Of a DNA stretch of 64,000 nucleotides, positions 45,338 to 54,558 are shown piece after piece. The notes beneath the pieces are model-generated. The model worked only from the letters and a program-made list of their open reading frames with translations. It did not search any database and had not been told where the DNA came from. Each line of letters starts with the position of its first letter. Position 1 is the stretch's first letter. Where the stretch lies: positions 1,177,131 to 1,241,130 of the forward strand of contig NZ_JAVAIM010000001.1 in NCBI RefSeq assembly GCF_030717945.1. Direction: 5' to 3'. The stretch is from Qipengyuania profundimaris. GTDB taxonomy: Bacteria; Pseudomonadota; Alphaproteobacteria; Sphingomonadales; Sphingomonadaceae. A program made the translations under genes and the position numbers.

Positions 45338-48232
45338 TTATTCGCCGCTGCCTTCCGGGACGACGGCAATGCGCAGCACGCCGTTGGCGGTCAGGTAGCG
45401 CCGGGCGAAAGCCTGGATGTCGGCGGCGGTGATCTCGCGCAGTCGCGGCTCGTAGCGACGAATGCGGTCGAGGCGGTCGGCGCGGAGTTGGGCGTTTTCG
45501 AGCGCGCCGACCCAATAGCTGTTCTCGCGCCGCTGCTTGGCGATACGTTCCACCAACGGATTGCGTGCGCGGGCCAGCAGGTCGTCGTCCACCGCAGAGT
45601 CGCGCATCTCGGCGGCGATTTCGTCGATCGCATCGAAGGCCAGCGCCTGCTTCGAAGGTTCGACGATAGCCAGCGCGCCGAGATAGCCGAAGCTGTCGAA
45701 CACGCTCGACATGCTGGAATAGGCCTCGGGCGAATAGGTCGCGCCGAGCTCCTCGCGCAGCTTTTCCGTCAGTCTCAGGGTGATGACCGCGGCGGCAAGC
45801 TGCCCGGTTATCTCTTCCCTGTGGTTGTCGTCATCATCGGTCGGCCAGGCGACATGGACAAGGCCCTGGTCGGCTTCGCCCTTGTGGTAGAGCGTGCGCA
45901 GGCTGCGGTCCTGCGGGAAGACGACTTGCCGTGCTTCGGGATAATCGCGTAGCGCTTCGGGCCGCTCCGGCAAGGCTCCGAAGGTCCGCGCGACGGCATC
46001 GATCACCTGCTGCTCTTCAAAGTCGCCAACTACGGCGATCTCGATCGCACCCTGTTCGAGTCCCGGCGCTACAGCGGCGCGCAAGTCGTCGAGCGTCAGC
46101 CCGAGCAATTCCTGCTCGTCCGGCGTGCCGAAGCGTTTGTCCCCTCCGCCGATCACGCGGGGTACTTGGTTGCGGAAGACGTTGATCGGCGAGGCATCCG
46201 TTTGCGCGATGAAAGACGGGATGATCGCGTTCCACCGGGCCTCGGCTTCGGGGCGATACCCCGGTGCGGTCAGATAGGCCGCGGTAACCTCCATCTGGCG
46301 CTCGAAATCGGCAGCCTTGGTGGTTCCTGCGGCATGGAAGTGGTCGGTCGCGGAGGCGATGCCGAGGCTCACGTTCCGCCCCGCCAGAATGCGGCGCAAC
46401 TCCTCGAAATCATGCTGCTCCAGCCCTGCAAGTCCGTAGACCGAATTCAGCATCATCGTCGCGCCCGGCTGGTCCAGCCCGTAGCCGAGCTCTCCCGCGC
46501 CTATGCGAACATGGAAACGGACTTCGTTGTCCTTGAAATCGGTCGGCTTGAGATTGAGCCGCACGTTGTTGTCGAACGTCAACGCGCGGAAGCCGAGATC
46601 TTCGATCCGCTCGTCCGCCACCACGGTGCCCGGCGTACCGAAATCGGTGTAGGCGAAGTCGGCCGTCGCCTCCTCGACCGGCGACGTCACCGCGACCTCT
46701 TGCGCCGCCTCATAGGCTTCGAGGATCGCTTCTTCGCCTCCTTCGACCGGCGCCTTCGACGCTACGAGAATTAGCGGGCCCGAACCGGTGAAGGCTTGCT
46801 TGAAAATCGCATGAACCGCCTCCGCTGTCAGTTCCGGGCGGATCCGCTGGAACACGTCGTACCGGGTGGCCGGCGTGACGAAGGGGCGCTCGTCGGACAG
46901 CGTTGCGATGAGGCCGTTCGCCAGCGTCGCGCTCGGCCGCGTCGCCTGCCGCTCGGCGCCGTTCTTCAGCGCCGTATCGAGATTGGTCAGCGCTTCGGTG
47001 ATCTCGCTGGCGGTGAAGCCGTATTCGAGCGCGCGGCGGATCTCCTGCTCTCCGACTGCGAGCGCTTCGTCCCAGCGATCCTCGCGCGCGTAGACTGTGA
47101 CGCCTGCGTGCGTTGCGACATCTTGGAAATCGGCAATCCGCATCCCCGCGCGCAGAACAGGCGATTCCGGCGCAAGCGCCAGCTTCTGCAAACGGCGATT
47201 GACGATTTGCGAGGCGACGCCGATTTGGAACGCCCGGCTTGCCTCGGCGACGGTCGTGGGCCGCTCGACGAAGGGCGACTGGCGGGTGATCTCGACCAGA
47301 TAATCGATCGAGGGATCGACAAAATTGGTCGCTGCGGGTGCGCGCTCGAAATCGACTGTGCCGACGTTGGTGACAAACAGCGGCTCGTCCGGCTTCTGCC
47401 AGTCGGCAAAGCGCTCCTTGATCTTGGCCTCGATCATGTCCGGATCGACTTCGCCCACGATCACCAGCGTGGCATTGTCCGGCCGGTAATAGCGCTCGTA
47501 CATCGCGCGCAATTGCTCGGCGGTCACCGTGGCGGTGGGGCCGGCTCCATCGGGACCGGGAAAGCGCGTGGCGTAGAGAGTGTCCGGAGCGAGCAATTTG
47601 AAGGACGTGCGGGCGTTGCGCGCCTGATAGCTGTTCCGGGTCTGGATTTCGGATTGCAGGATGCCGCGCTCGCGATCAACCGCGTCTTGCGTGATGGTCA
47701 GCTCCGAGCCGATCTCGCGCATCAGCATCAGGCCGGTATCGATCAGGCTCTCGTCATTGCGAGGCAGGGCCAGCTTGTAGATCGTCTCGTCGAAGCCTGT
47801 CGAGGCATTGGTGTCGGCGCCGAACTTGAGCCCCTCCCGCTCGAGCAGCTTGATCATCTCGCCTTCGGGAACATTGGCCGACCCGTTGAAGGCCATGTGC
47901 TCGATGAAGTGTGCGGCGTTCAGCTCGCCGTCGAGTTCGTCGATGAAGCCGACGTCGTAATGCATGCGCAGCACCACTTCGTTCTGCGGCGTCGCATTGC
48001 GCATGATCGCGTATCTCATACCGTTGTCGAGCGTACCGAAGCGGACCGTCGGGTCGGCGGGAATGTCGTAGACGGGGAAGTTCCAGCCGGTGACAGTACT
48101 CGGCTCGATTTGCGCCTCGGCGGCCTGTTCCGTTTCCTGCGCAGCTGAATGCACAGGGATAAGACAGGCCGCCGCTGCCAGAGCGAGCAGGGGCAAGCCG
48201 GCAATGCGCCGGCGCGGGGTGAGGCTGGTCAT
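45338..48232 (-). CDS. Periplasmic M16-family zinc metalloprotease, two-domain type
   Basis: 964 residues with a signal peptide (PLLALAAAACLIPVHSAAQ). The inverted zinc motif H108-F-I-E-H112 (AAHFIEHMAFNGS) is in the first M16 half, with the downstream Glu near NEVVLRMHYDVG ... DRERGILQSEIQ. The second half (about 520-960) is the inactive partner. Length and layout resemble E. coli PqqL and the ferredoxin-processing FusC, which work beside TonB receptors. The neighbouring convergent TonB receptor fits such a role; this is inference. Confidence 0.88.
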   Translation of the reverse strand: MTSLTPRRRIAGLPLLALAAAACLIPVHSAAQETEQAAEAQIEPSTVTGWNFPVYDIPADPTVRFGTLDNGMRYAIMRNATPQNEVVLRMHYDVGFIDELDGELNAAHFIEHMAFNGSANVPEGEMIKLLEREGLKFGADTNASTGFDETIYKLALPRNDESLIDTGLMLMREIGSELTITQDAVDRERGILQSEIQTRNSYQARNARTSFKLLAPDTLYATRFPGPDGAGPTATVTAEQLRAMYERYYRPDNATLVIVGEVDPDMIEAKIKERFADWQKPDEPLFVTNVGTVDFERAPAATNFVDPSIDYLVEITRQSPFVERPTTVAEASRAFQIGVASQIVNRRLQKLALAPESPVLRAGMRIADFQDVATHAGVTVYAREDRWDEALAVGEQEIRRALEYGFTASEITEALTNLDTALKNGAERQATRPSATLANGLIATLSDERPFVTPATRYDVFQRIRPELTAEAVHAIFKQAFTGSGPLILVASKAPVEGGEEAILEAYEAAQEVAVTSPVEEATADFAYTDFGTPGTVVADERIEDLGFRALTFDNNVRLNLKPTDFKDNEVRFHVRIGAGELGYGLDQPGATMMLNSVYGLAGLEQHDFEELRRILAGRNVSLGIASATDHFHAAGTTKAADFERQMEVTAAYLTAPGYRPEAEARWNAIIPSFIAQTDASPINVFRNQVPRVIGGGDKRFGTPDEQELLGLTLDDLRAAVAPGLEQGAIEIAVVGDFEEQQVIDAVARTFGALPERPEALRDYPEARQVVFPQDRSLRTLYHKGEADQGLVHVAWPTDDDDNHREEITGQLAAAVITLRLTEKLREELGATYSPEAYSSMSSVFDSFGYLGALAIVEPSKQALAFDAIDEIAAEMRDSAVDDDLLARARNPLVERIAKQRRENSYWVGALENAQLRADRLDRIRRYEPRLREITAADIQAFARRYLTANGVLRIAVVPEGSGE

Positions 48233-48340
48233 GAAATGCGTCCCGATTGCGCCGCAACAGCGGCAAGTCCGGACGTCAGCCTAAGGCAAAATCGCCGCGC
48301 CGCAAGCGCAGCGCGCGGCAATAGTGCGTGCGCCCTATGC

Positions 48341-49144
48341 CTATTTCTTCGGCTTGACCGGGGAGCGCAAGCGGCTGCGATGGGCGCTCATGTCGAGCAC
48401 CTCACCGGGGCCGTTATCGTCGTCCTGCAGCAGCTTTAGGCGGCGGGCGACTTCCTGATAGGCTTCGCTCTCCCCGCCGAGGTCGCGGCGGAAACGGTCC
48501 TTGTCGAGCTTTTCGCCGGTATTGATGTCCCACAGACGGCACCCGTCGGGGCTGATCTCGTCGGCCAGGATCACGCGGCTGTAATCCCCGTCCCAGATGC
48601 GGCCGAACTCAAGCTTGAAATCGACCAGCTTGATGTCGATCGCGGCGAACATGCCGGACAGGAAATCGTTGATGCGGATCGCCATGCTGGCCATGTCCTG
48701 CAGCTCTTCATGGCTGCACCAGTTGAAACAGGCGATTTCCTCTTCGGACACCAGCGGATCGCCGAGGCTGTCGTCCTTGTAGCAATATTCGAGCAGCGTG
48801 TGCGGCAACAGCTCGCCTTCCTCGATGCCGAGGCGCTTGCTGAGGGAGCCCGCCGCGACATTGCGCACGATCACTTCGAGCGGGATGATCTCGACCTGGC
48901 GGATCAGCTGCTCGCGCATGTTGAGGCGGCGGATGAAGTGGGTCGGGATGCCGATGTGGCTGAGGCGTGTGAACACGAACTCGCTGATGCGATTGTTGAT
49001 CACGCCCTTGCCGTTGATCGTGCCCTTCTTCTGGGCATTGAAGGCGGTCGCATCGTCCTTGAAATATTGGATCAGCGTGCCGGGTTCGGGCCCCTCGTAG
49101 AGGATCTTGGCCTTGCCTTCGTAAATCTGGCGGCGACGTGCCAT
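48341..49144 (-). CDS. purC: Phosphoribosylaminoimidazole-succinocarboxamide synthase
   Basis: 267 residues. SAICAR synthetase joins aspartate to CAIR in purine synthesis. Motifs are [11 protein letters not shown] at the start, [32 protein letters not shown] and [12 protein letters not shown]. About 20 extra residues lie at the C terminus ([15 protein letters not shown]). It is on the same strand as purS and purQ but separated from them by the TonB receptor/M16 pair. Confidence 0.95.
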   Translation of the reverse strand: MARRRQIYEGKAKILYEGPEPGTLIQYFKDDATAFNAQKKGTINGKGVINNRISEFVFTRLSHIGIPTHFIRRLNMREQLIRQVEIIPLEVIVRNVAAGSLSKRLGIEEGELLPHTLLEYCYKDDSLGDPLVSEEEIACFNWCSHEELQDMASMAIRINDFLSGMFAAIDIKLVDFKLEFGRIWDGDYSRVILADEISPDGCRLWDINTGEKLDKDRFRRDLGGESEAYQEVARRLKLLQDDDNGPGEVLDMSAHRSRLRSPVKPKK

Positions 49145-49254
49145 GCAGCTGTTCCTTCGCGCTTCAAAAGCCTGCGCCCCGGTGGCGGAATCGGATGCGA
49201 CCGCTGCCCGGGGCGTTCGGCAAGCCGCATACAGAAGCGGTACGGCTAAAGCAA

Positions 49255-50559
49255 TCAGTGGACCGTAGGGGCGTCATCCTCGACCGCGGGGGCATGATCG
49301 CGCTTCAGCTTCTCGATTAACCGGCCGAGCGTAGCGCGCTGGACGAGGACGCTGAACAACACTGCGGCGAAAGTTGCGGCGAGGATCAGGTCGCGCGTTT
49401 CGCCGGGCGGCAGTGAGAGGGCGAGTGCGATCGAAATACCGCCGCGCAATCCGCCCCACCACAGCACGCGGCCCGCGCCCTTGTCCTGCAAGCGCGCGGC
49501 GGGAATGGCCTTGGTCGAGACCAAAATGCCGATTGCCCGAGCCGCCAAGGTGATCGGAATGGCGACCAGCGCCAGCGCCGCTTCGTCGAAGCCGACGGTC
49601 AGCACGATCATTTCCAGCCCGATGAGCAGGAACAGGACGGAATTAAGCAATTCGTCCACCAGCTCCCAGAACTTGATCACATAGTCGCGGGTCACGTCGC
49701 TCATGGCGTAGGTAACCCCCTGGTTGCCGATCAGCAGCCCGGCCACCGCCATCGCCAGCGGGCCGGAGATGTGGAGATAGGAACACAGCGCATAGCCGCC
49801 CATCACCACGGCCAGCGTGATCAACACCTCCAGCGTGTACTCGTCCATGCTGGCGAGCGCGCGATAGCCGACCCAGCCGAACACCAGCCCCACCAGTATC
49901 CCGCCGCCCGCCTCGATCGCGAACAGCCGTGCACCTTCGGACAGGGAGAAGTCATTGCCGCTCACCGCCGCGCCCAACAGGATGATGAAGACCACGATGC
50001 CCACGCCGTCGTTGAACAGGCTTTCGCCCGCAACTGCGCTCTGGAGCGATGCGGGGACGTTCTCTTCCTTCAGCACGCCGAGCACCGACACCGGATCGGT
50101 CGGGGCGATCAGCGCGCCGAAAACGAAATACCAGATCGGCGCGATAGGCAGGGAGAGCAGCATGCCTACGCCCCACATGGCGAGCCCGACCAGCACGGTC
50201 GAAATCAGCACGCCCACGGTGGACAGCAGCAGGACCGGCAGCCAGGCGACCTTCAGCCGGTCGAGATCGACATGCAGGGCACCGGCGAACAGCAGGAAGC
50301 TGAGCATCCCCTGCAGCAGTGTTTCGGTGAAGTTCAACTGCTGGAGCGTCTCGGTTACCCAGTCGTCCAGCGTAATGCCTGGTACCACCGCATCGACCGC
50401 GGTCAGCACGATCGCCGCCAGCGCGCCCATCACGGTCAGGCCGATGATATGCGGCAGCTTGATGAAATGATGGTTGAGCCAGCCGAGCAGGGCAGAGGCG
50501 ACCACCAGGATCGCGGCGAGTTCAAAGGCGGATAGCGCGCTGCTGGCTGTCTCGTGCAT
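49255..50559 (-). CDS. Cation:proton antiporter (CPA1, NhaP type)
   Basis: 434 residues with about 12 membrane helices. Signature segments are [20 protein letters not shown] and [19 protein letters not shown], which carries the ion-binding Asn-Asp pair. The C terminus is a short cytoplasmic tail ([18 protein letters not shown]) with no regulatory domain. It exchanges Na+ or K+ for protons across the inner membrane; the ion is not certain. Confidence 0.9.
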   Translation of the reverse strand: MHETASSALSAFELAAILVVASALLGWLNHHFIKLPHIIGLTVMGALAAIVLTAVDAVVPGITLDDWVTETLQQLNFTETLLQGMLSFLLFAGALHVDLDRLKVAWLPVLLLSTVGVLISTVLVGLAMWGVGMLLSLPIAPIWYFVFGALIAPTDPVSVLGVLKEENVPASLQSAVAGESLFNDGVGIVVFIILLGAAVSGNDFSLSEGARLFAIEAGGGILVGLVFGWVGYRALASMDEYTLEVLITLAVVMGGYALCSYLHISGPLAMAVAGLLIGNQGVTYAMSDVTRDYVIKFWELVDELLNSVLFLLIGLEMIVLTVGFDEAALALVAIPITLAARAIGILVSTKAIPAARLQDKGAGRVLWWGGLRGGISIALALSLPPGETRDLILAATFAAVLFSVLVQRATLGRLIEKLKRDHAPAVEDDAPTVH

Positions 50560-50597
50560 CCCGGAGGGGTTAGCGCGGCATCACGCCAGCACAACCC

Positions 50598-51200
50598 TCA
50601 GCCGCAAAGTTTCGCTGCCGTGTTAGCTACGCGCCTGCCAAGATAGCGCGCGCCATCGAGTTCGACTTTGCTCGGCTGGCGCGATCCGTCGCCATCGGCG
50701 ATCGTGGTGGCACCATAGGGCGCGCCGCCCTTGACCTCGTCGACGCCGACCAGTCCTTCGAAACCGTAATCGAGACCGACCACCGTCATGCCCATGTGCA
50801 GCAGATTGTTTAGGATCGACCACAGCGTCGTTTCCTGCCCGCCATGCTGGCTCGCGGTCGAGGTAAAGCCCGCGCCGACCTTGCCGATCAGCGCGCCCTT
50901 CTGCCACAGACCGCCGGTCTGGTCCCAGAAGGCTGCCATCTGACTGCTCATCCGGCCGTAGCGGGTGGGGCTGCCGACGATGATGCCGTCGTACTCGGCC
51001 AGCTCCTCCGGCCCACCGATGCAGGTGTGGCCTTCCATCTGCTGGAAGCCTGCGCTTTCCACCACCTCCTGCGGCGCGGTTTCGGGCACGTGCCGCACCA
51101 CGGCCTCGGCGCCCGTTTCGCGCACGCCCTCGGCAATCGCTTCTGCCATCTTGGCAGTGTGGCCGTAGGACGAATAATAGAGCACGAGGATGCGGGTCAT
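50598..51200 (-). CDS. wrbA: NAD(P)H:quinone oxidoreductase WrbA
   Basis: 200 residues from the ATG at 51200, behind [29 protein letters not shown] is the FMN phosphate-binding loop, [24 protein letters not shown] and [16 protein letters not shown] are the flavodoxin-type motifs of WrbA. It reduces quinones by two electrons and protects against oxidative stress. Cytoplasmic. Confidence 0.94.
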   Translation of the reverse strand: MTRILVLYYSSYGHTAKMAEAIAEGVRETGAEAVVRHVPETAPQEVVESAGFQQMEGHTCIGGPEELAEYDGIIVGSPTRYGRMSSQMAAFWDQTGGLWQKGALIGKVGAGFTSTASQHGGQETTLWSILNNLLHMGMTVVGLDYGFEGLVGVDEVKGGAPYGATTIADGDGSRQPSKVELDGARYLGRRVANTAAKLCG

Positions 51201-51260
51201 GAGGGATTCCTTTTTGTTCGGTTCGATGGTCAAAGCGTGTGGCGCGGGCAGGGGTTCCGC

Positions 51261-52181
51261 ATGACGGACGGGCCAGTCCTGCCGTGGCGTTATCGCCATT
51301 CCGGCCTGCTCGTGGGCTCGCAGATCGAGCTCGAGGCATGGAAAGCCTTTCGCACCGAAGATGAGGGCGAGCCGGATGTCGCCATAGTCACGTCCGACGA
51401 ACGATGTCCCGACTGCCCGACCGATGGCGGCACCGCCACCGATATTGACGGCGTGCGCTTCGCCATTGAAGGTGTTGGCGGCTGGCAGGTGCAGGAGGGG
51501 CGGCGCATCCTGCTGCATCCCTCGCTCAGCGCCGATCCGCGCGAGTTGCAGCTTTTCACCCTCGGCAGCGCCTGGGGCCTGCTCGGCTACCAGCGCGGGC
51601 AGGCGATGTGGCATGGCAGCGCCGTCGAGCTGGACGGGCGGTGCGTGCTTTTCTGCGGCGAGGCGGGTGAGGGCAAGAGCACCATGGCGGCGGCGATGAT
51701 CGCCAGCGGCGCGACGCTGGTGGCAGACGATCTCAGCCGTGCGGCACCGGGCGAGGGCACTGCGCTAATCTACCCGTCGAGCAGCCGCTTGAAGCTATGG
51801 AGCCAAGCGATCGACCATCTCGGCTGGCGGGACCGGATCATCGTGCGGGACTGGCTGCGCGACGACAAGTTTCACTGCCGGGTCCCCGCGCACCATGCGG
51901 GCGGGGGCGCCATGCCGCTCGACGCGATCGTGGTGCTCCAAAGTGGAAGCGAACCCGCGCTGGATCAGCTGACCGGTGGCACGGCGCTGGCGGCGGTGCT
52001 CGCCGGGACGATCTACCGGCCCGAAGCGCTGGAGGAGATGGGCTTATGGGCCGAGCAGGGGGCGATCGCGGCCAAGATCGCAGCGCAGGCCCCGGTCTAT
52101 CGCCTGACCCGCCCGCGCGATCTGGCAGCGCTAGGCGAGAGCGTGAATGCAGTCACGGAAATGCTGAAATCGCTCGGGTAG
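51261..52181 (+). CDS. HPr-kinase-like P-loop protein
   Basis: 306 residues from the ATG at 51261 behind AGGGG. The C-terminal half has a Walker A loop (GEAGEGKST, 133-141) preceded by [17 protein letters not shown], and LVADDLSR, in the manner of HPr(Ser) kinase-like domains, but the HprK N-terminal domain is missing. Such proteins appear in sphingomonads alone or beside lasso-peptide genes; none of those are here. The phosphate acceptor is unknown. It is divergent from wrbA and ends 5 bases before a tRNA gene on the other strand. Confidence 0.75.
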   Translation: MTDGPVLPWRYRHSGLLVGSQIELEAWKAFRTEDEGEPDVAIVTSDERCPDCPTDGGTATDIDGVRFAIEGVGGWQVQEGRRILLHPSLSADPRELQLFTLGSAWGLLGYQRGQAMWHGSAVELDGRCVLFCGEAGEGKSTMAAAMIASGATLVADDLSRAAPGEGTALIYPSSSRLKLWSQAIDHLGWRDRIIVRDWLRDDKFHCRVPAHHAGGGAMPLDAIVVLQSGSEPALDQLTGGTALAAVLAGTIYRPEALEEMGLWAEQGAIAAKIAAQAPVYRLTRPRDLAALGESVNAVTEMLKSLG

Positions 52182-52186
52182 CGAAG

Positions 52187-52261
52187 TGGTGCCCAGGGGC
52201 GGAGTCGAACCACCGACACGACGATTTTCAATCGTCTGCTCTACCACTGAGCTACCCGGGC
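52187..52261 (-). tRNA. tRNA-Phe (anticodon GAA)
   Basis: 75 bases including an encoded CCA. The acceptor stem is GCCCGGG with CCTGGGC (one G-T pair) and discriminator A. The D arm begins TAGCTCAG, the anticodon stem GACGA/TCGTC encloses loop TTGAAAA with GAA at the centre, and the T loop has GGTTCGACTCC. All arms pair by eye. It is the only RNA gene I find in the window and lies after yacG on the same strand. Confidence 0.95.
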
Positions 52262-52350
52262 ACACCGCTTCGGCAAGAGGACCGCTGAGGCCCTGCGAGC
52301 AATGAGAGCGCGCCTATGGCGAAGCTGGCGCGCCTTGGCAAGGGGGGAAT

Positions 52351-52539
52351 TCAGTCTTCCTGTGCGCCCGTCACCGCTGCCGCGATTTCTTCCGGCAGGG
52401 CGGGGCGGCCTGCCACACTATAGCCGTCGCCAAACCATTGCGAGAGGTCGCGGTCGCGGCAGCGGCTGGAGCAGAACGGGCTGAATTCCTCGATGCGGGC
52501 TTTCTTGCAGATCGGGCAGGGCTTGGCGGGCTTAGTCAT
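52351..52539 (-). CDS. yacG: YacG zinc-binding protein (DNA gyrase inhibitor family)
   Basis: 62 residues from the ATG at 52539. Four cysteines bind zinc (C8, C11, C23, C27 in CPICKKARIEEFSPFCSSRC), followed by RDRDLSQWFGDGYSVAG, the family signature. In E. coli the protein binds GyrB and inhibits gyrase. It overlaps the RNase-like gene by 8 bases, in the usual alphaproteobacterial order. Confidence 0.92.
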   Translation of the reverse strand: MTKPAKPCPICKKARIEEFSPFCSSRCRDRDLSQWFGDGYSVAGRPALPEEIAAAVTGAQED

Positions 52540-53494
52540 GCGGCACGATCTGGGCCTGCGCCGCCTCGATCGCAAGACCGGGATCGGTTTCGACGCGCGT
52601 CGGGCGACCGGTGCGGCGTTCGAGTTCCGCGAGCCATTCGGGTTTGAGCTTGACTTTCAGCGCGGGGTGGACCGTCAGCAAAGTCGCACCCGGCCCCTCG
52701 ACCATTTCCGCCCGACGCAGCGCCATACGCGCGGCCATTCCCACGCGCGAAGTGGCAAAACGATTGAGCAGCGAGGGGCCTTCGAGCCGCGCGACGATGT
52801 GGACGAAGCCGAAGCCGTTCATGGCGGTGCGCTCGTGCGGCCAGTTCGCGAGGGCTTGCTCAAGCGCCGCATCGATTGCCTTGCGGTCCTTTTTGGCTTC
52901 GAGTGTCGGGAAGTCGATGCCAATGGACCCGCCGAGATCGAACAGCGGCAGCCAACGCGCGATTTCCGGCACGGCAGCCAGCGCAAGCTCTCGCGGTGAC
53001 AGGTCCCCGTCGATGTCGATCAGCGTCATCGCTGGCGTGACGGCGAAGAGCAGCGAACCGCCCGAGAATTCGACTTCGCCGGAAGATGCGGCGTGCCAGA
53101 TGTCCTCCCACGCTCTGCCGGGGAAACTGCGGACAGGTGTTGCGCCATCTATCGGACTGTCCGCCGATGCGGATGTCGCCGCCCTCGGGCGAGCAGCCGC
53201 CAGCTTGAAGCGACCGCGTTCGGTGATGGCGGCGCGCGTAATCACAAGAGGGATGGTTGCGCCTTCGCTCGTATCGCGCGGCAGCCGATCGACAAGTAGC
53301 TCGCGGCCCGACGGATGCAGCGCTAGACCGCGCGATCCAGACTTGCGGAGGAGTTTTCCGTCGAAGGTCTCGCCGGGCGCAAGTTCCCCCGGCCAGCGCA
53401 TTTTCGCAGCCCGAGGGGTGTCGCCCTCCACTAAGAGCGCGCGCGTCTCGCTAATGCCATGCTCGACAAACCACTCCGGCCTGGTGTCAGGCAA
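52532..53494 (-). CDS. Ribonuclease E/G-family protein (short form)
   Basis: 320 residues, shorter than RNase G. The N terminus (WFVEHGISETRALLVEGD) corresponds to the start of RNase G, and the catalytic-type region has TLIDIDGDLSPRELALAAVPEIARWLPLFDLGG and IGIDFPTLEAKKDRKAI, with acidic residues at the expected metal-binding places. The S1 segment is reduced and no C-terminal zinc link is seen. It is the sphingomonad-type protein found between maf and yacG; activity is inferred. Confidence 0.8.
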   Translation of the reverse strand: MPDTRPEWFVEHGISETRALLVEGDTPRAAKMRWPGELAPGETFDGKLLRKSGSRGLALHPSGRELLVDRLPRDTSEGATIPLVITRAAITERGRFKLAAARPRAATSASADSPIDGATPVRSFPGRAWEDIWHAASSGEVEFSGGSLLFAVTPAMTLIDIDGDLSPRELALAAVPEIARWLPLFDLGGSIGIDFPTLEAKKDRKAIDAALEQALANWPHERTAMNGFGFVHIVARLEGPSLLNRFATSRVGMAARMALRRAEMVEGPGATLLTVHPALKVKLKPEWLAELERRTGRPTRVETDPGLAIEAAQAQIVPHD

Positions 53495-54062
53495 TGTCGA
53501 ACCCCGCCGCTTTCAGCAATGCGCGCGTTTCGTAGAGCGGCAGGCCGACTACGCCAGAGTGGCTCCCCTGGATACGGCTGATGAGCCCTTCGGCCATGCC
53601 CTGAATGGCGTATCCGCCCGCCTTGCCGTCCCACTCGCCGCTGGCGAGGTAGGCGTCGATCTCTTGCGTCGACAGGCGCTTAAACATTACTAAGGTCTCG
53701 CTCAACCGCTCGCGCATCGTGCCGTCGGGGTCGCGCAGCGCAATGGCCGATAGGACGCGGTGACGGCGGCCGGAGAGAAGTTCGAGGCATCGGCGCGCAG
53801 TCGCCTCGTCTTCGGCCTTGGGCAGGATGCGGCGACCGGCCGCCACGACCGTGTCGCCCGCCAGCACGAAGCCATCATCCAATGCGGCCGCTTCGGCCTT
53901 CTCGCGCGCCATGCGCCTGGCATAGTCGCGCGGCAGTTCGGCCTTGCGCGGCGTCTCGTCGATATCGGCGGGAGCGATGGCATCGGGAGTCACGCCGAGG
54001 CGCGCTATCAGTTCGCGCCTGCGGGGACTTGCCGATGCGAGAATGAGCCGTGGCGAGCTCAC
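53487..54062 (-). CDS. maf: Maf-family nucleotide pyrophosphatase
   Basis: 191 residues. LILASASPRRRELIARLG is the family start, VLAGDTVVAAGRRILPKAED and SGRRHRVLSAIAL follow, and SHSGVVGLPLYET closes the domain. Maf proteins hydrolyse non-canonical or modified NTPs (dTTP/UTP or 7-methyl-GTP types). It overlaps the RNase-like gene by 8 bases and lies 6 bases after infA. Confidence 0.93.
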   Translation of the reverse strand: MSSPRLILASASPRRRELIARLGVTPDAIAPADIDETPRKAELPRDYARRMAREKAEAAALDDGFVLAGDTVVAAGRRILPKAEDEATARRCLELLSGRRHRVLSAIALRDPDGTMRERLSETLVMFKRLSTQEIDAYLASGEWDGKAGGYAIQGMAEGLISRIQGSHSGVVGLPLYETRALLKAAGFDIA

Positions 54063-54068
54063 GCGCGC

Positions 54069-54326
54069 TTACTGCGGGCCGGGGCCCTGGCCCGGGCCGC
54101 CACGGCCGGGCATGAAGCGATAGGTGATGCGCGCCTTGGTCAGGTCGTACGGCGTCAGTTCGCACAGCACTTCGTCGCCCACGAGCACGCGGATGCGGTT
54201 CTTGCGCATCTTGCCGGCAGTGTGCCCAAGCACCTCATGGCCGTTTTCGAGCTCTACCCGGAACATCGCGTTCGGCAGCAGCTCGACCACCTTGCCGCGC
54301 ATTTCGAGGAGTTCTTCTTTGGCCAT
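54069..54326 (-). CDS. infA: Translation initiation factor IF-1
   Basis: 85 residues. [27 protein letters not shown] and [16 protein letters not shown] are canonical for IF-1. The usual protein ends near YRF; here about 12 extra residues rich in Gly and Pro follow ([13 protein letters not shown]). It occupies the ribosomal A site during initiation. First gene of the infA-maf-RNase-yacG set. Confidence 0.95.
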   Translation of the reverse strand: MAKEELLEMRGKVVELLPNAMFRVELENGHEVLGHTAGKMRKNRIRVLVGDEVLCELTPYDLTKARITYRFMPGRGGPGQGPGPQ

Positions 54327-54558
54327 GCAGTCTGTCTATCCGTGTCTAGGTGAAGTTTCGTGGTCGCGCCCTGTAGCGGCAAGCCTGCGAAAAGGGAAGC
54401 CTCGGCGCTCTCGCCGCGCCGCGGGGCGCTGTCCGACCAATGTGGGATGCGCTTCGACCGGTTACAATCCGATACGTCATCACCTGTTGTAACGTTGAAG
54501 GGTTTCCTACACTGACGGAGGAGAGGGGCGGTTATATCGAAATACGAAAGCTGATCCC

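Noticed and set aside
49174-49215. Hairpin (CGCCCCGG with CCGGGGCG) between purC and the antiporter gene
   Set aside because: It has a long loop and no T-run; it does not match any purine riboswitch pattern I know.
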